Of a DNA stretch of 64,000 bases, positions 63,721 to 64,000 are shown piece after piece; position 1 is the first letter of the stretch; each line of letters opens with the position of its first letter. The notes beneath the pieces were generated by a model. That model was not told the origin of the DNA and did not search any database. It saw nothing but the letters and a program-made list of their open reading frames with translations. The position numbers and the translations under genes were made by a program. Source of the DNA: Artemisia argyi (Eukaryota; Streptophyta; Magnoliopsida; Asterales; Asteraceae); assembly GCA_030686995.1 (NCBI GenBank), contig CM060708.1, forward strand, positions 102,988,523-103,052,522. Reading direction: 5' to 3'.

Positions 63721-64000
63721 TGTGGAAAACTAGAAGGGGGTGAATAGTTTTACGTCCTTTTAAATTTATAAACACAAGTTTGTTTTAAAAACTTCGATTC
63801 TAGTTTATGTGAACTCAATACTTGCACTATATGAACAATTGTATGATAACTTAACTAACAAAGCTAATATAGTAAAGGTAAATAAATAAGTAATGAGAAG
63901 AGTTAGAAAGATCAAACCACAACACAAGGATTTATAGTGGTTCGGCTACAAGGACACCTTCCTTGTTCCTACTCCACTCCCCGAGTCACCTACTCGAGAG
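63721..64000 (-). repeat. 5' LTR of element C, U5 end
   Basis: It matches 38042-38322 apart from the length of the G-run (five here, seven in the 3' LTR). It is cut by the window edge. Confidence 0.93.

Larger units (their letters stand above)
10517..64000 (+). mobile_element. Athila-like gypsy element B, hosting all later insertions
   Basis: Both LTRs begin TGATAACACG (10517 and 36740). The 5' LTR ends CACATCA at 28832, followed by a tRNA-Asp-type primer site TGGCGCCGCTGCCGGGGA (28839-28856). The internal region runs to 36739 and ends in an AAGTGTGGGGGA polypurine tract. B encodes a protease region and an Athila ORF-1-like second gene, but no RT or integrase. The 5' LTR is split by A and carries a SINE; the 3' LTR is split by C. 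The presumed left TSD is AGCTC (10512-10516). B runs off the right edge because C and the remaining LTR (predicted about 390 bp) are not finished at 64000. Confidence 0.85.
38042..64000 (-). mobile_element. Copia element C (gag, ORF2, ORF3; no pol)
   Basis: A minus-strand element with 5' LTR from 63721 to beyond the window, tRNA-iMet primer site, gag (split by E), ORF2, ORF3, polypurine tract and 3' LTR 38042-39372. The left TSD should be GAAGT (38037-38041). The 280 visible bases of the 5' LTR match the 3' LTR except for the length of the G-run, so the insertion looks very recent. No protease, integrase or RT. It is the best preserved copy of this family here. Confidence 0.93.

Overview
The window reads as plant nuclear DNA, very probably from a eudicot of the daisy family (Asteraceae). 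It is AT-rich and contains long (TA)n tracts, tRNA-iMet-primed and tRNA-Asp-primed LTR retrotransposons, Helitron-like hairpin ends, a MULE-type MITE and a tRNA-derived SINE. From memory, not a search, the retroelement proteins most resemble families common in Anthemideae (Tanacetum/Artemisia-like). I see no convincing host gene, no rRNA or tRNA gene and no CRISPR. Every ORF longer than about 200 aa belongs to a retroelement.

Layout. 1-2477 is the 3' end of a plus-strand Ty1/copia element (H). 2478-10215 is a mosaic of small repeats: a (TA)n-flanked segment, a pair of facing Helitron-like 3' ends, a 574-bp MULE MITE with a 9-bp TSD, and a relic gypsy LTR. At 10216 a minus-strand copia LTR (G) begins. 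It is interrupted at 10517 by a plus-strand Athila-like gypsy element (B), and nearly everything up to 64000 lies inside B. B's 5' LTR holds copia element A (minus, TSD TTTCT), whose 3' part holds Athila-like element D (minus, TSD AGGGT); it also holds a SINE. B's 3' LTR is split at 38041 by copia element C (minus). C's gag is split by a large-LTR gypsy derivative E (minus, TSD TTTGA). E's 5' LTR is split by a related element F (plus, TSD GATTT). The deepest path is therefore G > B > C > E > F.

How it works together. No reading frame shows a reverse transcriptase or integrase, so every element visible to a useful extent looks non-autonomous and must have moved with enzymes supplied in trans. 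A and C keep gag plus accessory ORFs but no pol. B keeps a protease region and an Athila ORF-1-like second gene with a recognisable intron. D keeps gag and a degenerate protease. E and F have 3.1-3.5 kb LTRs around about 2.1-2.3 kb of non-coding internal DNA. The copia, B and D families each carry a private, repeated palindromic motif in the LTR U3 and again at internal sites. In copia A and C the motif recurs upstream of a TATA box and the start codon of an accessory ORF, which suggests internal promoters.

All LTR, TSD and divergence statements come from reading the two copies by eye. Protein family names come from recognising motifs, not from a database search.
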